From NCBI RefSeq assembly GCF_000425625.1, contig NZ_KE384414.1, forward strand, positions 107,595 to 171,594: a stretch of DNA of 64,000 nt, given 5' to 3'. The DNA is from Stutzerimonas azotifigens DSM 17556 (GTDB taxonomy: Bacteria; Pseudomonadota; Gammaproteobacteria; Pseudomonadales; Pseudomonadaceae). Position numbers and translations under genes: made by a program. The notes under the pieces were generated by a model that was given only the letters and a program-made list of their open reading frames with translations, was not told where the DNA came from and ran no database searches. How positions within the stretch are numbered: the first letter of the stretch is position 1; each line of letters opens with the position of its first letter. This document shows positions 49,192 through 59,156 of this stretch, piece after piece.

Positions 49192-49980
49192 TCACTCGGC
49201 GTAATCCGCCTCCAGCCGCAGCAGCTGACGCTTCACGCTCTCCAGATGCAGGCGGGCGCTGGCGGCGTTTTCGTCCATCATCTGCCGGCAGGCGGCGCGG
49301 GCGACGTCCGCGGCGACGGGCTTGAGCGGTCGGCCGCTGGACATGGCCTTGAGCTGCACCTCGGCCGCGCGCTCGAGGTAGTAGAGGTCGTCCCAGGCCT
49401 CGGCGATGCTCGGGCCGAGCACCAGCGGGCCGTGGTTCTTCAGCAGCACCACGTCGGCCTCCCCGGCAGCCCGGGCGATCCGTTCGCCCTCGGCGTTGTC
49501 CAGCGCCAGGCCGTTGTAGTGCTCGTCCACCGCCAGCCGTTCATAGAACTTCAGCGCGGTCTGCCCGGCCCAGGCGAGCGGCTCGCCCTCGAGCAGGCAG
49601 AGCGCCGTGGCGTTGGGCATGTGCGTGTGGAAGGCCGCCTTCGCACGCGGCAGGTGGCGGTGCAGCTGGGCGTGGATGTAGAAGGCGGTCGCCTCCGGGC
49701 GCCCCTCGCCGGCGACCACATGGCCGTCGAAGTCGCAGATCAGCAGCGACGACGCGGTGACCTCGGAGAAGGCCAGCCCGTAGGCGTTAACCAGGAACAG
49801 GTCGTCGTGCCCCGGCACCACGAAGGAAAAGTGGTTGCAGATCCCCTCGCCCATGCCCAGCCGCGCGGCCATGCGGAAACAGGCGGCCAGATCGATGCGC
49901 GCCTGGCGGATCGCCGGCGTGTCGAGTGGCGGGCGAGTGGCGGGCGCCGCGGGGCGGGCGACCTCTAGGGCATGGGCCAT
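49192..49980 (-). CDS. Class II aldolase/adducin-family protein
   Basis: 262 residues from ATG 49980 (MAHALEVARPAAPATRP). The domain shows the class II aldolase metal site: substrate loop GEGICNHFSFVVPG, acid residue region RPEATAFYIHAQLHR, metal histidines in AAFHTHMPNATAL and LLKNHGPLVLG. Family members act on fuculose/ribulose phosphates or on small hydroxy-acids and diketones; no substrate can be named. It is divergent from the aminotransferase at 50582. Confidence 0.88.
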   Translation of the reverse strand: MAHALEVARPAAPATRPPLDTPAIRQARIDLAACFRMAARLGMGEGICNHFSFVVPGHDDLFLVNAYGLAFSEVTASSLLICDFDGHVVAGEGRPEATAFYIHAQLHRHLPRAKAAFHTHMPNATALCLLEGEPLAWAGQTALKFYERLAVDEHYNGLALDNAEGERIARAAGEADVVLLKNHGPLVLGPSIAEAWDDLYYLERAAEVQLKAMSSGRPLKPVAADVARAACRQMMDENAASARLHLESVKRQLLRLEADYAE

Positions 49981-50581
49981 GTGCAGTCCTCGGCAGCTTG
50001 AACGAACTCTCAGCCTAGCCGCTAAATGGCGCAAGCCAAGGGACAGTTGCCGGGCAATGGCGAGCCAGCGCCACGGAAATGCCGGGAGCCACTGTCTGGA
50101 CCGCAGAACGAGTCCCGATCGCCGCTCGCGGCCCAGGTCGCTCGGCGCGAAGTCGTCGCGAGGGCGCGCAATCCGCAGGGATGTGGTGAATGCCGCAAGC
50201 CCGTCGGGAACGGGCGCGGTCTCCCACAGAGTTCGCCGGGCACCGTTTGCCTTCGTGGGAGGCCCGCCCTCGGGGCGATGCTCCTGTGGGAGCATTTCGG
50301 CCGGGACCGGGGCCTGGTCGCAGGCAGAGCCTGCTCCTACAGGGGGCGTGGCTGTGCCTTTCCCTTCTCCCTGCGGGAGAAGGTGGCCCGCAGGGCCGGA
50401 TGAGGGCGCGGTGCGTCACAGCTGCGTGGTATTGACCGCGATCTCTTCGGCCAAAGGCAGGCGCGACGGATACTGACCCGGCCGTGGACGGCATCTGGCC
50501 CTACGGGGCGAGCGCGGTTTGTTCCTAAGGTGGCGCCAGCCACGCCGGGGCCACCGGCGCCTGTATCAGCCCGAGGCCGAC
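49981..50581. repeat. Intergenic region with dispersed repeats
   Basis: 600 bp without credible gene between divergent genes. Contains GGTCGCAGGCAGAGCCTGCT-type (50316-50341) and the inverse of the CCCTCATCCGG-type repeat (50360-50408), plus degenerate GTGGGAG repeats near 50250-50300. Confidence 0.6.
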
Positions 50582-51904
50582 ATGAACACTTCCGTCAGCA
50601 ACGAATACGTCCGCTCGCTGGACCGCCAGCACGTCTTCCACTCCTGGTCGACCCAGGGCGCCCTCGACCCGCTGGTGATCGCCGGCGGCGAAGGCTGCCG
50701 GCTATGGGACCACGACGGCAGGCAGTACCTGGACTTCAGCAGCCAGCTGGTCAACACCAACATCGGCCACCAGCACCCGAAGGTGATCGCCGCGATCAAG
50801 GCGCAGGCCGACAGCCTGTGCACCGTCGCCCCGGCCACCGCCAACCTGATGCGCGGCGAGGCGGCCAAGCGCATCCTCGCCCGCGCGCCGCAGGGCTTCG
50901 GCAAGGTGTTCTTCACCAACGCCGGCGCCGATGCCAACGAGAACGCCATGCGCATGGCGCGGGTGTTCACCGGCCGCGACAAGATCCTCTCGGCCTACCG
51001 CTCCTACCACGGCAGTACCGGCGCGGCCATCGTCGCCACCGGCGACCCGCGCCGGGTGCCGAACGAGTACGCCCGCGGTCACGTGCACTTCTTCAACCCC
51101 TACCTCTACCGCACCGAGTTCGATGCCTGCGACGAGGCCGAGGAATGCGCCCGCGCGCTGCGTCACCTGCGCCGGGTCATCGAGTGCGAAGGCCCGGCGG
51201 CGATCGCCGCGATCATCCTCGAGACCATCCCCGGCACCGCCGGCGTCCTGGTGCCGCCGGAGGGTTACCTGCAGGGCGTGCGCGCGCTGTGCGACGAGTT
51301 CGGCATCGTGCTGATCTTCGACGAGGTGATGGCCGGCTTCGGCCGCACCGGGCAGTGGCTGGCACTGGATAACTTCGGCGTGGCGCCGGACCTGATCACC
51401 TTCGCCAAGGGCGTCAACTCGGGCTACGTGCCGGCCGGCGGGGTGATGATCTCGCGGCCGATCGCCGAGTACTTCGACAGCCATTTCTTCCCCGGCGGGC
51501 TGACCTATTCCGGCCACCCGCTGGCGATGGCGTCGATCGTCGCCACGCTCGACGCCATGAGCGAGGAAGGCATGGTCGACAACGCCCGGGAAGTCGGCCG
51601 CAGCGCGCTCGGCCCGGGCCTGGCGGCGCTGGCGCAGAAGCACGCACTGATCGGCGAGGTGCGCGGCATCGGCCTGTTCTGGGCGGTGGAATTCGTCAGC
51701 GACCGCCGCACGAAAGCGCCGCTGGCCAGCCCGCTGGTGGCGCAGATGAAGGCCGCCTTCCAGGCCCGCGGCCTGCTGACCTTCACCGTCGACAACCGCC
51801 TGCACGTGGTGCCGCCCTGCATCGTCTCGGCTGCCGAGGTGGAGGAAGCGCTGGCGATCATGGACGAGGTGATCGGCGACTTCTCGCGCCGCTTCGCCCA
51901 GTGA
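50582..51904 (+). CDS. Class III (omega) aminotransferase, PLP-dependent
   Basis: 440 residues from ATG 50582. Class III pattern: LDFSSQLVNTNIGHQHPKV, FFTNAGADANENAMRMAR, RSYHGSTGAAI, FDEVMAGFGRTGQW and the PLP lysine in LITFAKGVNSGYVPAGGV. It moves amino groups from an amine, omega-amino acid or taurine-like donor to a keto acid in the cytosol. The adjacent convergent LivK-type binding protein and divergent class II aldolase suggest use of an imported amine or amino acid; the exact substrate is not readable. Confidence 0.9.
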   Translation: MNTSVSNEYVRSLDRQHVFHSWSTQGALDPLVIAGGEGCRLWDHDGRQYLDFSSQLVNTNIGHQHPKVIAAIKAQADSLCTVAPATANLMRGEAAKRILARAPQGFGKVFFTNAGADANENAMRMARVFTGRDKILSAYRSYHGSTGAAIVATGDPRRVPNEYARGHVHFFNPYLYRTEFDACDEAEECARALRHLRRVIECEGPAAIAAIILETIPGTAGVLVPPEGYLQGVRALCDEFGIVLIFDEVMAGFGRTGQWLALDNFGVAPDLITFAKGVNSGYVPAGGVMISRPIAEYFDSHFFPGGLTYSGHPLAMASIVATLDAMSEEGMVDNAREVGRSALGPGLAALAQKHALIGEVRGIGLFWAVEFVSDRRTKAPLASPLVAQMKAAFQARGLLTFTVDNRLHVVPPCIVSAAEVEEALAIMDEVIGDFSRRFAQ

Positions 51905-51905
51905 G

Positions 51906-51942
51906 GGCACGCGGACGGCCTCGTCCGGGCCGTCCGCGTGCC
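51906..51942. terminator. Bidirectional hairpin between convergent genes
   Basis: GGCACGCGGACGG and its exact complement, 13 bp, with an 11-nt loop, exactly fills the space between the aminotransferase stop and the convergent binding-protein stop. Confidence 0.65.
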
Positions 51943-51946
51943 GGCG

Positions 51947-53098
51947 TCAGTTCGCCACCGCCTTGCGCACGATCTTGCCCTGCTCCACCACCGCCATGGT
52001 CGTCGGGGTGATGAAGCCGCCGTCGTCGCTCATGCCCTGAATGGCGTAGAGGTTGTACTGGGGCTCCATCGCCGTGATCGCCTCGGCCATCTTCGCCCGC
52101 ACCTGCTGCGGCTCGGTGCTGCCGGCCAGCTCCATGGCCTTGGCCAGCGCATGGAAGGCCAGGTAGTTGTAGGCCGCTTCCGATCCGGGCACCTTGCCGT
52201 GCGCCTTCTTGTAGCGCTCGACGAAGGCCTGGGCGATCTCGTTGTCGTACTCCGACAGCGGCACCACGCCGATGGCGCCTTCGAGCAGGTCCAGGCCGCC
52301 GGTGACCACTGCGATCTCGTCGAGCTTGGCCTGGTCCATGACGATGAAACCGCCCTGGAAGCCCAGCTGGCGGGCCTGCTGCATCACCAGGCCGGTGGGT
52401 TCGGAGGCGCCGCCGACGAACATCACGTCCGGGTTGGCGGCGATCACCCGGCTCACGCCAGTGTAGAAGTCGGTGGACTTGTTGTAGTCCATCGGGTTGC
52501 TGGCGACGATCTCCCCGCCCTTCTGTTCCCAGGTCTGGCTCATCATTTCGGTCCAGATCTTGGCGTACTCGTGGGTCGCGCCGGCGATGCCGAGCTTCTT
52601 GCCGAAGTGCTGCATCGCATAGTCGGAGAAGGAGCTGACGTAGTTGCTGAACTCCGGCGGAATGCGCACCGTCAGCGGATTGCCCTGGCGGGTGACCGCG
52701 GGCACGCTGGTGTAGGCCATGATCAGGAAGTCGTCGGCGACGTTGAAGTCCTGCAGGGCGAACACGCCGCCGGTGTGCGGGACGAATACGGCCGCCGCCT
52801 GTGACTCCTTCACCAGGCGCTTGGCGTTGGTGGCCGCCTGGGCCGGCGAATACTTGTCGTCGAGGCTGATGAGATTGACCTTGTAGGTCTCGTCGCCGAT
52901 CTTGATGCCGCCGGCGGCATTGACGTCCTCGATGGCCATGCGCAGCCCCGAGAGCGTGTTCTCGCCGTAGAGCGCGGCGCCGCCGCTGAGCGGGCCGGTG
53001 AAGCCGATGTTGAGCGTCTGCTCGGCGTGGGCGCCGCCGACCTGGGCCGCGGCCAGAGCGGCGGCCGCCGCCAGGCCAAGCGCTTTGAGCGTTTTCAT
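51947..53098 (-). CDS. LivK-type ABC transporter substrate-binding protein
   Basis: 383 residues: signal peptide (LGLAAAAALAAAQVGGAHA) and the type I periplasmic binding fold (LNIGFTGPLSGGAALYGENTLSGLRMAIEDVNAAGGI; LVKESQAAAVFVPHTGGVFAL; SEAAYNYLAFHALAKAMELAG). It delivers an amino acid or related compound to the LivHMGF complex encoded upstream on the same strand. It is the last gene of the run, 33 bp after the LivF gene. Confidence 0.92.
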   Translation of the reverse strand: MKTLKALGLAAAAALAAAQVGGAHAEQTLNIGFTGPLSGGAALYGENTLSGLRMAIEDVNAAGGIKIGDETYKVNLISLDDKYSPAQAATNAKRLVKESQAAAVFVPHTGGVFALQDFNVADDFLIMAYTSVPAVTRQGNPLTVRIPPEFSNYVSSFSDYAMQHFGKKLGIAGATHEYAKIWTEMMSQTWEQKGGEIVASNPMDYNKSTDFYTGVSRVIAANPDVMFVGGASEPTGLVMQQARQLGFQGGFIVMDQAKLDEIAVVTGGLDLLEGAIGVVPLSEYDNEIAQAFVERYKKAHGKVPGSEAAYNYLAFHALAKAMELAGSTEPQQVRAKMAEAITAMEPQYNLYAIQGMSDDGGFITPTTMAVVEQGKIVRKAVAN

Positions 53099-53131
53099 TG
53101 TTGTTGTCTCCTCGAGTTACGACTGGATCGA

Positions 53132-53825
<694 letters not shown>

Positions 53826-53848
<23 letters not shown>

Positions 53849-54593
53849 TCCCCAGGTAGGCTTCGATGACAGTCGGGTCGGCCTTGATCTCGGCGGGCGT
53901 GCCCTCGGCGATCTTCTCGCCGTAGTTGAGCACCATGATCTTGTCGGCCAGGCCCATGATCATGTCCATCTTGTGTTCGATCAGGCACACCGTCAGGCCG
54001 TGCTCGGCCATCTTGCGGATCAGCCGCGCCAGGCCCTCGGTCTCCTCCGGGTTGACGCCGGCGGCCGGCTCGTCGAGCAGCACCAGCTTCGGCTCGGTGG
54101 CCAGCGCCAGGGCGAAGGCCACGCGCTTGCGCTCCTCCTGGGAAATGTCCAGCACCACGCGGTTCTCCAGGTGCGCCAGGCCGACGAAGTCCAGCGCGGC
54201 GCGCGCCTTGTCGCGGCACTCGCGCTCCTCGCGCTGCAGCCGCCTGGAATTCACCAGCACGTCCCACAGCCCGGAACGGGTGCGCAGGCGGTGGCCGACG
54301 ATCAGGTTGTCGAGCACCGTGGCCTGCTCGAACAGGTGGGTGGTCTGGAAGGTACGGCCGACGCCGAGCCTCGCGACCTGGTCGCAGCGCATGCGCGAGA
54401 CGTCCTGGCCGTCGATCAGGATGCGCCCGGAAGTGGGCTTGTGCACGCCGGAGATGAGGTTGAAGAAGGTGCTCTTGCCGGCGCCGTTGGGGCCGATGAT
54501 GGCGTTGATCCCGCGCGCCTCGAATTCGACGCTGACGTCATGCACCGCCGCCAGCCCGCCGAACATCTTGGTGAGATTCTCGACCTTAAGCAT
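53826..54593 (-). CDS. livG: LivG-type ABC transporter ATP-binding protein
   Basis: 255 residues. [19 protein letters not shown], Walker [32 protein letters not shown], signature [16 protein letters not shown] (a variant in place of LSGGQ), Walker [30 protein letters not shown]. Overlaps livM by 8 bp and livF by 23 bp. Confidence 0.93.
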
Positions 54594-55614
54594 TGGTGTT
54601 GGCCTCCTTCGCCGGGGCGACCTTGGCGCCCGCGCGCGGCCCCTTCGCCCGCGCGGCCTCGGTGTCCTTGCGCAGCTTCCAGCCGAGGAAGGTGCCGACC
54701 ACGCCGCGCGGCATGAAGATCACCAGCACCACGATCAGCGGGCCGAAGATGATCATCCGGTAGTCCTCAAGGAACTGCAGCGACTGGGTGATCCAGACGA
54801 TCCCGACGGTACCGGCCAGCGGCCCGAACAGGGTGCCGAAGCCGCCCACCAACAGGTAGGTGATCATGTCGAAGGTGTGGTTGGGGTTGGCCTCCTCCGG
54901 GCCGACGAAGCGGATCATCGAGGCGTAGAGCGCCCCGGCGACGCCGGCGTAGGTGGTCGACAGGACGAAGGCCAGCAGCTTGTTGCGCATCAGGTCGATG
55001 CCCAGCGACTGGGCCAGCGCGTCGCCATTGCGGATGGCCATGAAGGTGCGCCCCAGCAGCGACGCCGCCAGCCGCCCGGCGAACCAGATCGCCAGCACCA
55101 GGAACGCCAGCGCCAGGTAGTAGAAGGGCACCGTCTGGCTAAAGTCGACCAGCCCCAGGCCGTCCGGCGCGGCGATGCCGCGGATGCCGACGGCGCCGTG
55201 GGTCAGCTCCTCCCACTTGTCGATCAGCAGGTAGATGATGAAGCCGACGCAGAGGGTGAAGATGGCGAAAAAGTGCTCCTTCAGCCGCAGCGAGACGAGC
55301 CCCACCAGCGCGCCGACCGCCGCCGCCACCAGCGCCGCGGCGACGAAGGCCGGCCAGAAGTTCCAGCCGTGGTCGGCGGTGAGGATCGCCAGCGCATAGG
55401 CGCCGATGGCGAAGAAGCCGCCGTGGGCCAGGTTCAGTTGCCCGCAGTAGCCGGTGATGATGTTCAGGCCGTAGACCGCGATGGCCCAGATGAAGGCGCT
55501 GGCCATCACGTAGACCTGGTATTCGCTCTTGGCGAGCAGCGGGAAGACCAGCGCGCAGGCGAGCAGGAACAGCCGGCTGCCGCGGCCGCTGAGCAGGGAG
55601 GCGAGGCGATGCAT
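54586..55614 (-). CDS. livM: LivM-type ABC transporter permease
   Basis: 342 residues with about nine helices: IWAIAVYGLNIITGYCGQLNLAHGGFFAIGAYALA, LKEHFFAIFTLCVGFIIYLLI, FMAIRNGDALAQSLGIDLMRNKLLAFVLS and GGFGTLFGPLAGTVGIVWIT, the LivM pattern. The C-terminus is a basic cytosolic tail (KLRKDTEAARAKGPRAGAK). Its ATG touches the stop of livH at 55614. Confidence 0.93.
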   Translation of the reverse strand: MHRLASLLSGRGSRLFLLACALVFPLLAKSEYQVYVMASAFIWAIAVYGLNIITGYCGQLNLAHGGFFAIGAYALAILTADHGWNFWPAFVAAALVAAAVGALVGLVSLRLKEHFFAIFTLCVGFIIYLLIDKWEELTHGAVGIRGIAAPDGLGLVDFSQTVPFYYLALAFLVLAIWFAGRLAASLLGRTFMAIRNGDALAQSLGIDLMRNKLLAFVLSTTYAGVAGALYASMIRFVGPEEANPNHTFDMITYLLVGGFGTLFGPLAGTVGIVWITQSLQFLEDYRMIIFGPLIVVLVIFMPRGVVGTFLGWKLRKDTEAARAKGPRAGAKVAPAKEANTNA

Positions 55615-56477
55615 CAGTGGGCCCCCTTGGCGAACAGGCCGGTCGGGCGGAAGGAGAGGATCACCACCAGCAGGCTGAAGGCGATGATGTCCTTGTAGTC
55701 GGAGGACAGGTAGAAGCCGCCGAAGCTCTCGGCGAAGCCGAGGATCATCCCGCCGAGAATCGCCCCGGGGATGCTGCCCATGCCGCCGAGCACGATGATC
55801 ACGAAGGCCTTCATGATCACCAGGTGGCCCATGGCCGGGTACACCAGGTTGATCGGCGCGTAGAGGGTCGCGGCGAAGGCGGCGAGCATGCCGGAGATGG
55901 CGAAGGTCAGCATGGCCACGCGGTTGGCGTCGATGCCGACCAGGAAGGCGCCCTCGCGGCTCTGCGCCATGGCGATGATGGTCGAGCCGAGCATCGTCCT
56001 GCGCAGGAACAGGTGCAGCGCGAGCATCAGGGTAAAGGCGCCGACGATGATCAGCAGGCGCTGCTCGGGAATGATCAGCCCGTCGAAGTTGAGGATGCCG
56101 TTGTAGGGCGAGGCCATGCGCCGGAAATCCGAGCCCCAGAGCATCTGGATCACCGCCTCGAGAAACAGCAGGATGCCGATCGCGGCGATCTTGTCGTGGA
56201 TCGGCGGCGCGTTGCGCAGCGGATGGAACACCAGCCGTTCCGACAGCACCGCCAGCGCCGCCACCACCACGCCCGACAGCAGCATGGCCAGCCAGTAGTG
56301 CAGCCCCATGTCGGTCATGAAGTAGTAGGAGGCGAACGCGCCGACCATGTAGAGCGCGCCGTGGGCGAAGTTGGGGATGTGCAGGATGCCGTAGACGAGC
56401 GTCAGGCCGAGGGCGACCAGCCCGTAGATGCTGCCCAAGGTCAGGCCATTGAGCACTTGCTGGAACAGTAGATTCAC
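55614..56477 (-). CDS. livH: LivH-type ABC transporter permease
   Basis: 287 residues from GTG 56477 (MNLLFQQVLNGLTLGSIYGL), chosen because GGAG stands 8 nt before it; an upstream in-frame ATG has no site. About eight helices: LALGLTLVYGILHIPNFAHGALYMVGAF, RLVFHPLRNAPPIHDKIAAIGILLFLEA, ISGMLAAFAATLYAP, FVIIVLGGMGSIPGAILGG. First gene of livHMGFK. Confidence 0.92.
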   Translation of the reverse strand: MNLLFQQVLNGLTLGSIYGLVALGLTLVYGILHIPNFAHGALYMVGAFASYYFMTDMGLHYWLAMLLSGVVVAALAVLSERLVFHPLRNAPPIHDKIAAIGILLFLEAVIQMLWGSDFRRMASPYNGILNFDGLIIPEQRLLIIVGAFTLMLALHLFLRRTMLGSTIIAMAQSREGAFLVGIDANRVAMLTFAISGMLAAFAATLYAPINLVYPAMGHLVIMKAFVIIVLGGMGSIPGAILGGMILGFAESFGGFYLSSDYKDIIAFSLLVVILSFRPTGLFAKGAH

Positions 56478-56573
56478 TGCGGCGTCTCCGTGGATCTTGT
56501 TGTTATGGATGCCACTGCCGAGCGACGTCGCCAGCCCGCCCCGGTCGTCGCTCGGACGCGTCGCTGCGACCGA

Positions 56574-56593
56574 CCGGCACCTCTGGGTGCCGG
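56574..56593. promoter_or_regulatory. Palindrome upstream of livH
   Basis: CCGGCACC-TCTG-GGTGCCGG, perfect 8-bp repeat, 97 bp upstream of the livH start and 117 bp from the cytochrome b561 stop. Could be an operator of the transporter or an end hairpin of an upstream transcript. Confidence 0.4.
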
Positions 56594-56710
56594 CCGGCGG
56601 AGCGCGGCTCACCGGGGCGGATTTGTTTCAGCCGCTGTCGGGTGAATGCCGTCGGATCATCTCGCCTCCTTCTTGTTGTTCTTGCCGTCAGCGGCCCGGC
56701 TGCCGGACCT

Positions 56711-57244
56711 TCACCGGTTGCCGATCATGCGCGCCAGCACGTCCTCGTCGTTCGGCCGCCGGCGGTGGACGATCGTCATGACGATGTGGCCGACGATCAG
56801 CACCAGCAGCAGCCAGCCCAGCCAGCCGTGCAGCAGGTTCGCCGGCGCCATCAGCCCCTTGATCTCGCCGTCGAAGCCGCCCATCAGCGGCACGCCGAAC
56901 GGCGAGAAGGCCCGGCCCGAGCCGTACTGGCGCAGCAGCGCCAGCAGCGGCACGACGACGATCAGCGCGTACATCGCCAGGTGGCCGAGCCTGGCCATCA
57001 GGCTCAACGAACGCGGCCGGTGCCCGGCATTGGCCAGCGACCACAGCCCGCGCACCAGCACCAGCAGCATCAGCAGCGCGCCCAGCGGCTTGTGGGTGGC
57101 CCAGAGGAACTCGTCCAGCGCCGAGTCCTTGGCCAGGACCCGCGCAATGGCGGTAGCGAACTGCCAGGCGATGAGCAACGCCATGCCCCAGTGCAGGGCC
57201 CGACTGACGGTACCGTAGCGATCGGCGGAATCTTTCAGCTGCAC
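56711..57244 (-). CDS. Cytochrome b561-family membrane protein
   Basis: 177 residues, four transmembrane helices. Haem-ligand histidines are in RALHWGMALLIAW, WATHKPLGALLMLLVL, ANLLHGWLGWLLLVL and VGHIVMTIVHRRR, the b561 pattern. It passes electrons within the inner membrane. It reads in the same direction as the Liv operon but lies before it, with a 233-bp gap. Confidence 0.9.
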   Translation of the reverse strand: MQLKDSADRYGTVSRALHWGMALLIAWQFATAIARVLAKDSALDEFLWATHKPLGALLMLLVLVRGLWSLANAGHRPRSLSLMARLGHLAMYALIVVVPLLALLRQYGSGRAFSPFGVPLMGGFDGEIKGLMAPANLLHGWLGWLLLVLIVGHIVMTIVHRRRPNDEDVLARMIGNR

Positions 57245-57462
57245 CTGTCTTCTCCTTCGTGCAAACGATTGCGGAGCCAGGGTTATACCGCACCGGGATG
57301 ACCTTCACCCAGACGCACGGCATGGCCCGCGACGCGCCGTCGCAGTCGTTCGCCTGAATGACCTTGGCACCCGCCGGATGGCCCGTCAAACGAGCGAGCC
57401 AGAGCAGATGGATGCCTATAAGGAAGATTGATGGTGACAGCCGGCGGGAACCGCGCGCGTGC

Positions 57463-58959
57463 TCAGCCCTGGGCCATCACCCGGCCGAGCACGCCGATGC
57501 CCTCGCCGATGCGCTCGACGTCGATGGCGTGGAAGCCCAGGCGCATGAAGTTGCCCGGCGGCGACTGATCGAAGAAGAACTGCGCGCCGGCCTCGAACAG
57601 TACGCCCTGCTGGGCCGCGGCCCAGGCCAGGCGCTGGGTGTCGATGCCGTCCGGCGCGCGCAGCCAGAAGGCGCTGGCGCCCGGGCTGCCCATCGACCGG
57701 CAGCAGCCGAGCGCGTCGTCCAGCGCCAGGCGCAGGGCGTCGCGGCGGCGCCGGTGCTCCTCGCGAAAGCGCCGCAGGTGGGCATCGTAATGGCCCTGGG
57801 CGAGGAACTCGGCGAGCATCCGCTGGTTGTTCAGCGGCGGGTGGCGGTACATCAGCCGGCGCAGCGCGCGCAGCTCGTCGATCAGTTCGGCGTCGGCCAC
57901 CAGGTAGCCGATCCGCAGGCCCGGCGAGAACGCCTTGGACAGGCTGCTCATGTAGATCACCCGGCCGCTGGCGTCGCTCGCCTTGAGCGCCGGCTGGGCG
58001 TGGTGGTCGAGGTTGAATTCGGCGTCGTAGTCGTCCTCGATCACCACCTGGTCGTGCTGGCGGATCTGCCGCAGCAGCTCGGTGCGCCGCGCCGGGCTCA
58101 TGCTGACGCCGGTCGGCACCTGGTGGCCGGGGGTGACGTAGAGGTAGTCGCAGCCGTGCAGGCGCGGGTCGACCACCAGGCCCTGCTCGTCCACCGGCTG
58201 CAGCTGCACCTCGGCGCCGCGCAGCTCGAACAGGCTCAGCGCGTCGCGAAAGCCTGGGTTCTCCATCGCCACCCGCACGCCCTTGCCCATCAGCAGGGTC
58301 GCCAGCAGGTAGAGCGCGTTCTGCGAGCCGAGGGTGACCAGGATTTCGTCGGAGCGGGCCCAGATGCCGCGCTTGGGCAGCACGCGGGTGCGCAGCTGCT
58401 CGACCAGCATCTCGTCGTCACGGTCGAAGCGGTCGTTCATCCACAGCTGGTCGCGGTCGCCGCGCAGCACGCCGCGCGAGACCTCGCGCCAGCGCTCCAG
58501 CGGAAACAGCTCGCGGATCGGCTGGCCATAGACGAAGGGATAGGGGTAGCGCGTCCAGTTGCTCGGGCGCAGCACGCCGTGTTTCAGGCTGGGCTGCATC
58601 TTCAGCCGCGCGCCCCAATCCGGTGCGCGCTCGCCCGGGGCGTCGCTGGACGGATCGCTCTTGTGCGCCGGGGTCATGCGCAGCATGGCGGTGGCCGGCT
58701 CGCCCGAGCGGTAGTCCGGGTGCAGGTAGTAGCCGCTGCGCGGCCGGCTGACCAGGTAGCCGTTGTCCAGCAGGCTCTCGTAGACCAGCGCCACGGTGTT
58801 GCGCGACACCGCCAGCTGTTGCGAGAGCTTGCGGCACGACGGCAGCGGTTCGTCGGCCGGGAAGCCGCCGCTGAGAATCGCCGAGACCAGCGTCTCGCGC
58901 AGCTGCTCCTGCAGGCCTCGCTGCCGATCGAAGTCCAGGTGGATGTAGTGGTCGATCAT
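57463..58959 (-). CDS. MocR-type regulator (GntR HTH fused to aminotransferase domain)
   Basis: 498 residues. The N-terminal winged helix of GntR type (LRETLVSAILSGGFPADEPLPSCRKLSQQLAVSRNTVALVYESLLDNGYL, given here in part, about 15-75) is followed by a fold-type I aminotransferase domain with PLP lysine in YMSSLSKAFSPGLRIGYL. Such PLP-binding regulators sense amino acids or amines. It is divergent from the polar amino-acid transporter starting at 59157, which it probably controls across a ~200-bp gap. Confidence 0.92.
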   Translation of the reverse strand: MIDHYIHLDFDRQRGLQEQLRETLVSAILSGGFPADEPLPSCRKLSQQLAVSRNTVALVYESLLDNGYLVSRPRSGYYLHPDYRSGEPATAMLRMTPAHKSDPSSDAPGERAPDWGARLKMQPSLKHGVLRPSNWTRYPYPFVYGQPIRELFPLERWREVSRGVLRGDRDQLWMNDRFDRDDEMLVEQLRTRVLPKRGIWARSDEILVTLGSQNALYLLATLLMGKGVRVAMENPGFRDALSLFELRGAEVQLQPVDEQGLVVDPRLHGCDYLYVTPGHQVPTGVSMSPARRTELLRQIRQHDQVVIEDDYDAEFNLDHHAQPALKASDASGRVIYMSSLSKAFSPGLRIGYLVADAELIDELRALRRLMYRHPPLNNQRMLAEFLAQGHYDAHLRRFREEHRRRRDALRLALDDALGCCRSMGSPGASAFWLRAPDGIDTQRLAWAAAQQGVLFEAGAQFFFDQSPPGNFMRLGFHAIDVERIGEGIGVLGRVMAQG

Positions 58960-59156
58960 GGCGCTGTCCGTTCACGGGGCACGTGAGGTGGACGAAGCAA
59001 GGACTGCGCCAGCGTCCGTCCCGCCGCAGCGGCTGGCCAGTCGAATGGGCGCAACTGCACCTATCGCGTCGGCGAAGGCGCTCCCTATGGTGAAGACAAG
59101 CCACCGCTCAGCCCTTCTGACGCCCGGCTGGTCCCTCGTCGAACTGGAGCAATGAC

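Noticed and set aside
53926..55698. 590-codon plus-strand frame
   Set aside because: Antisense to livG and livM, low-complexity, no domain.
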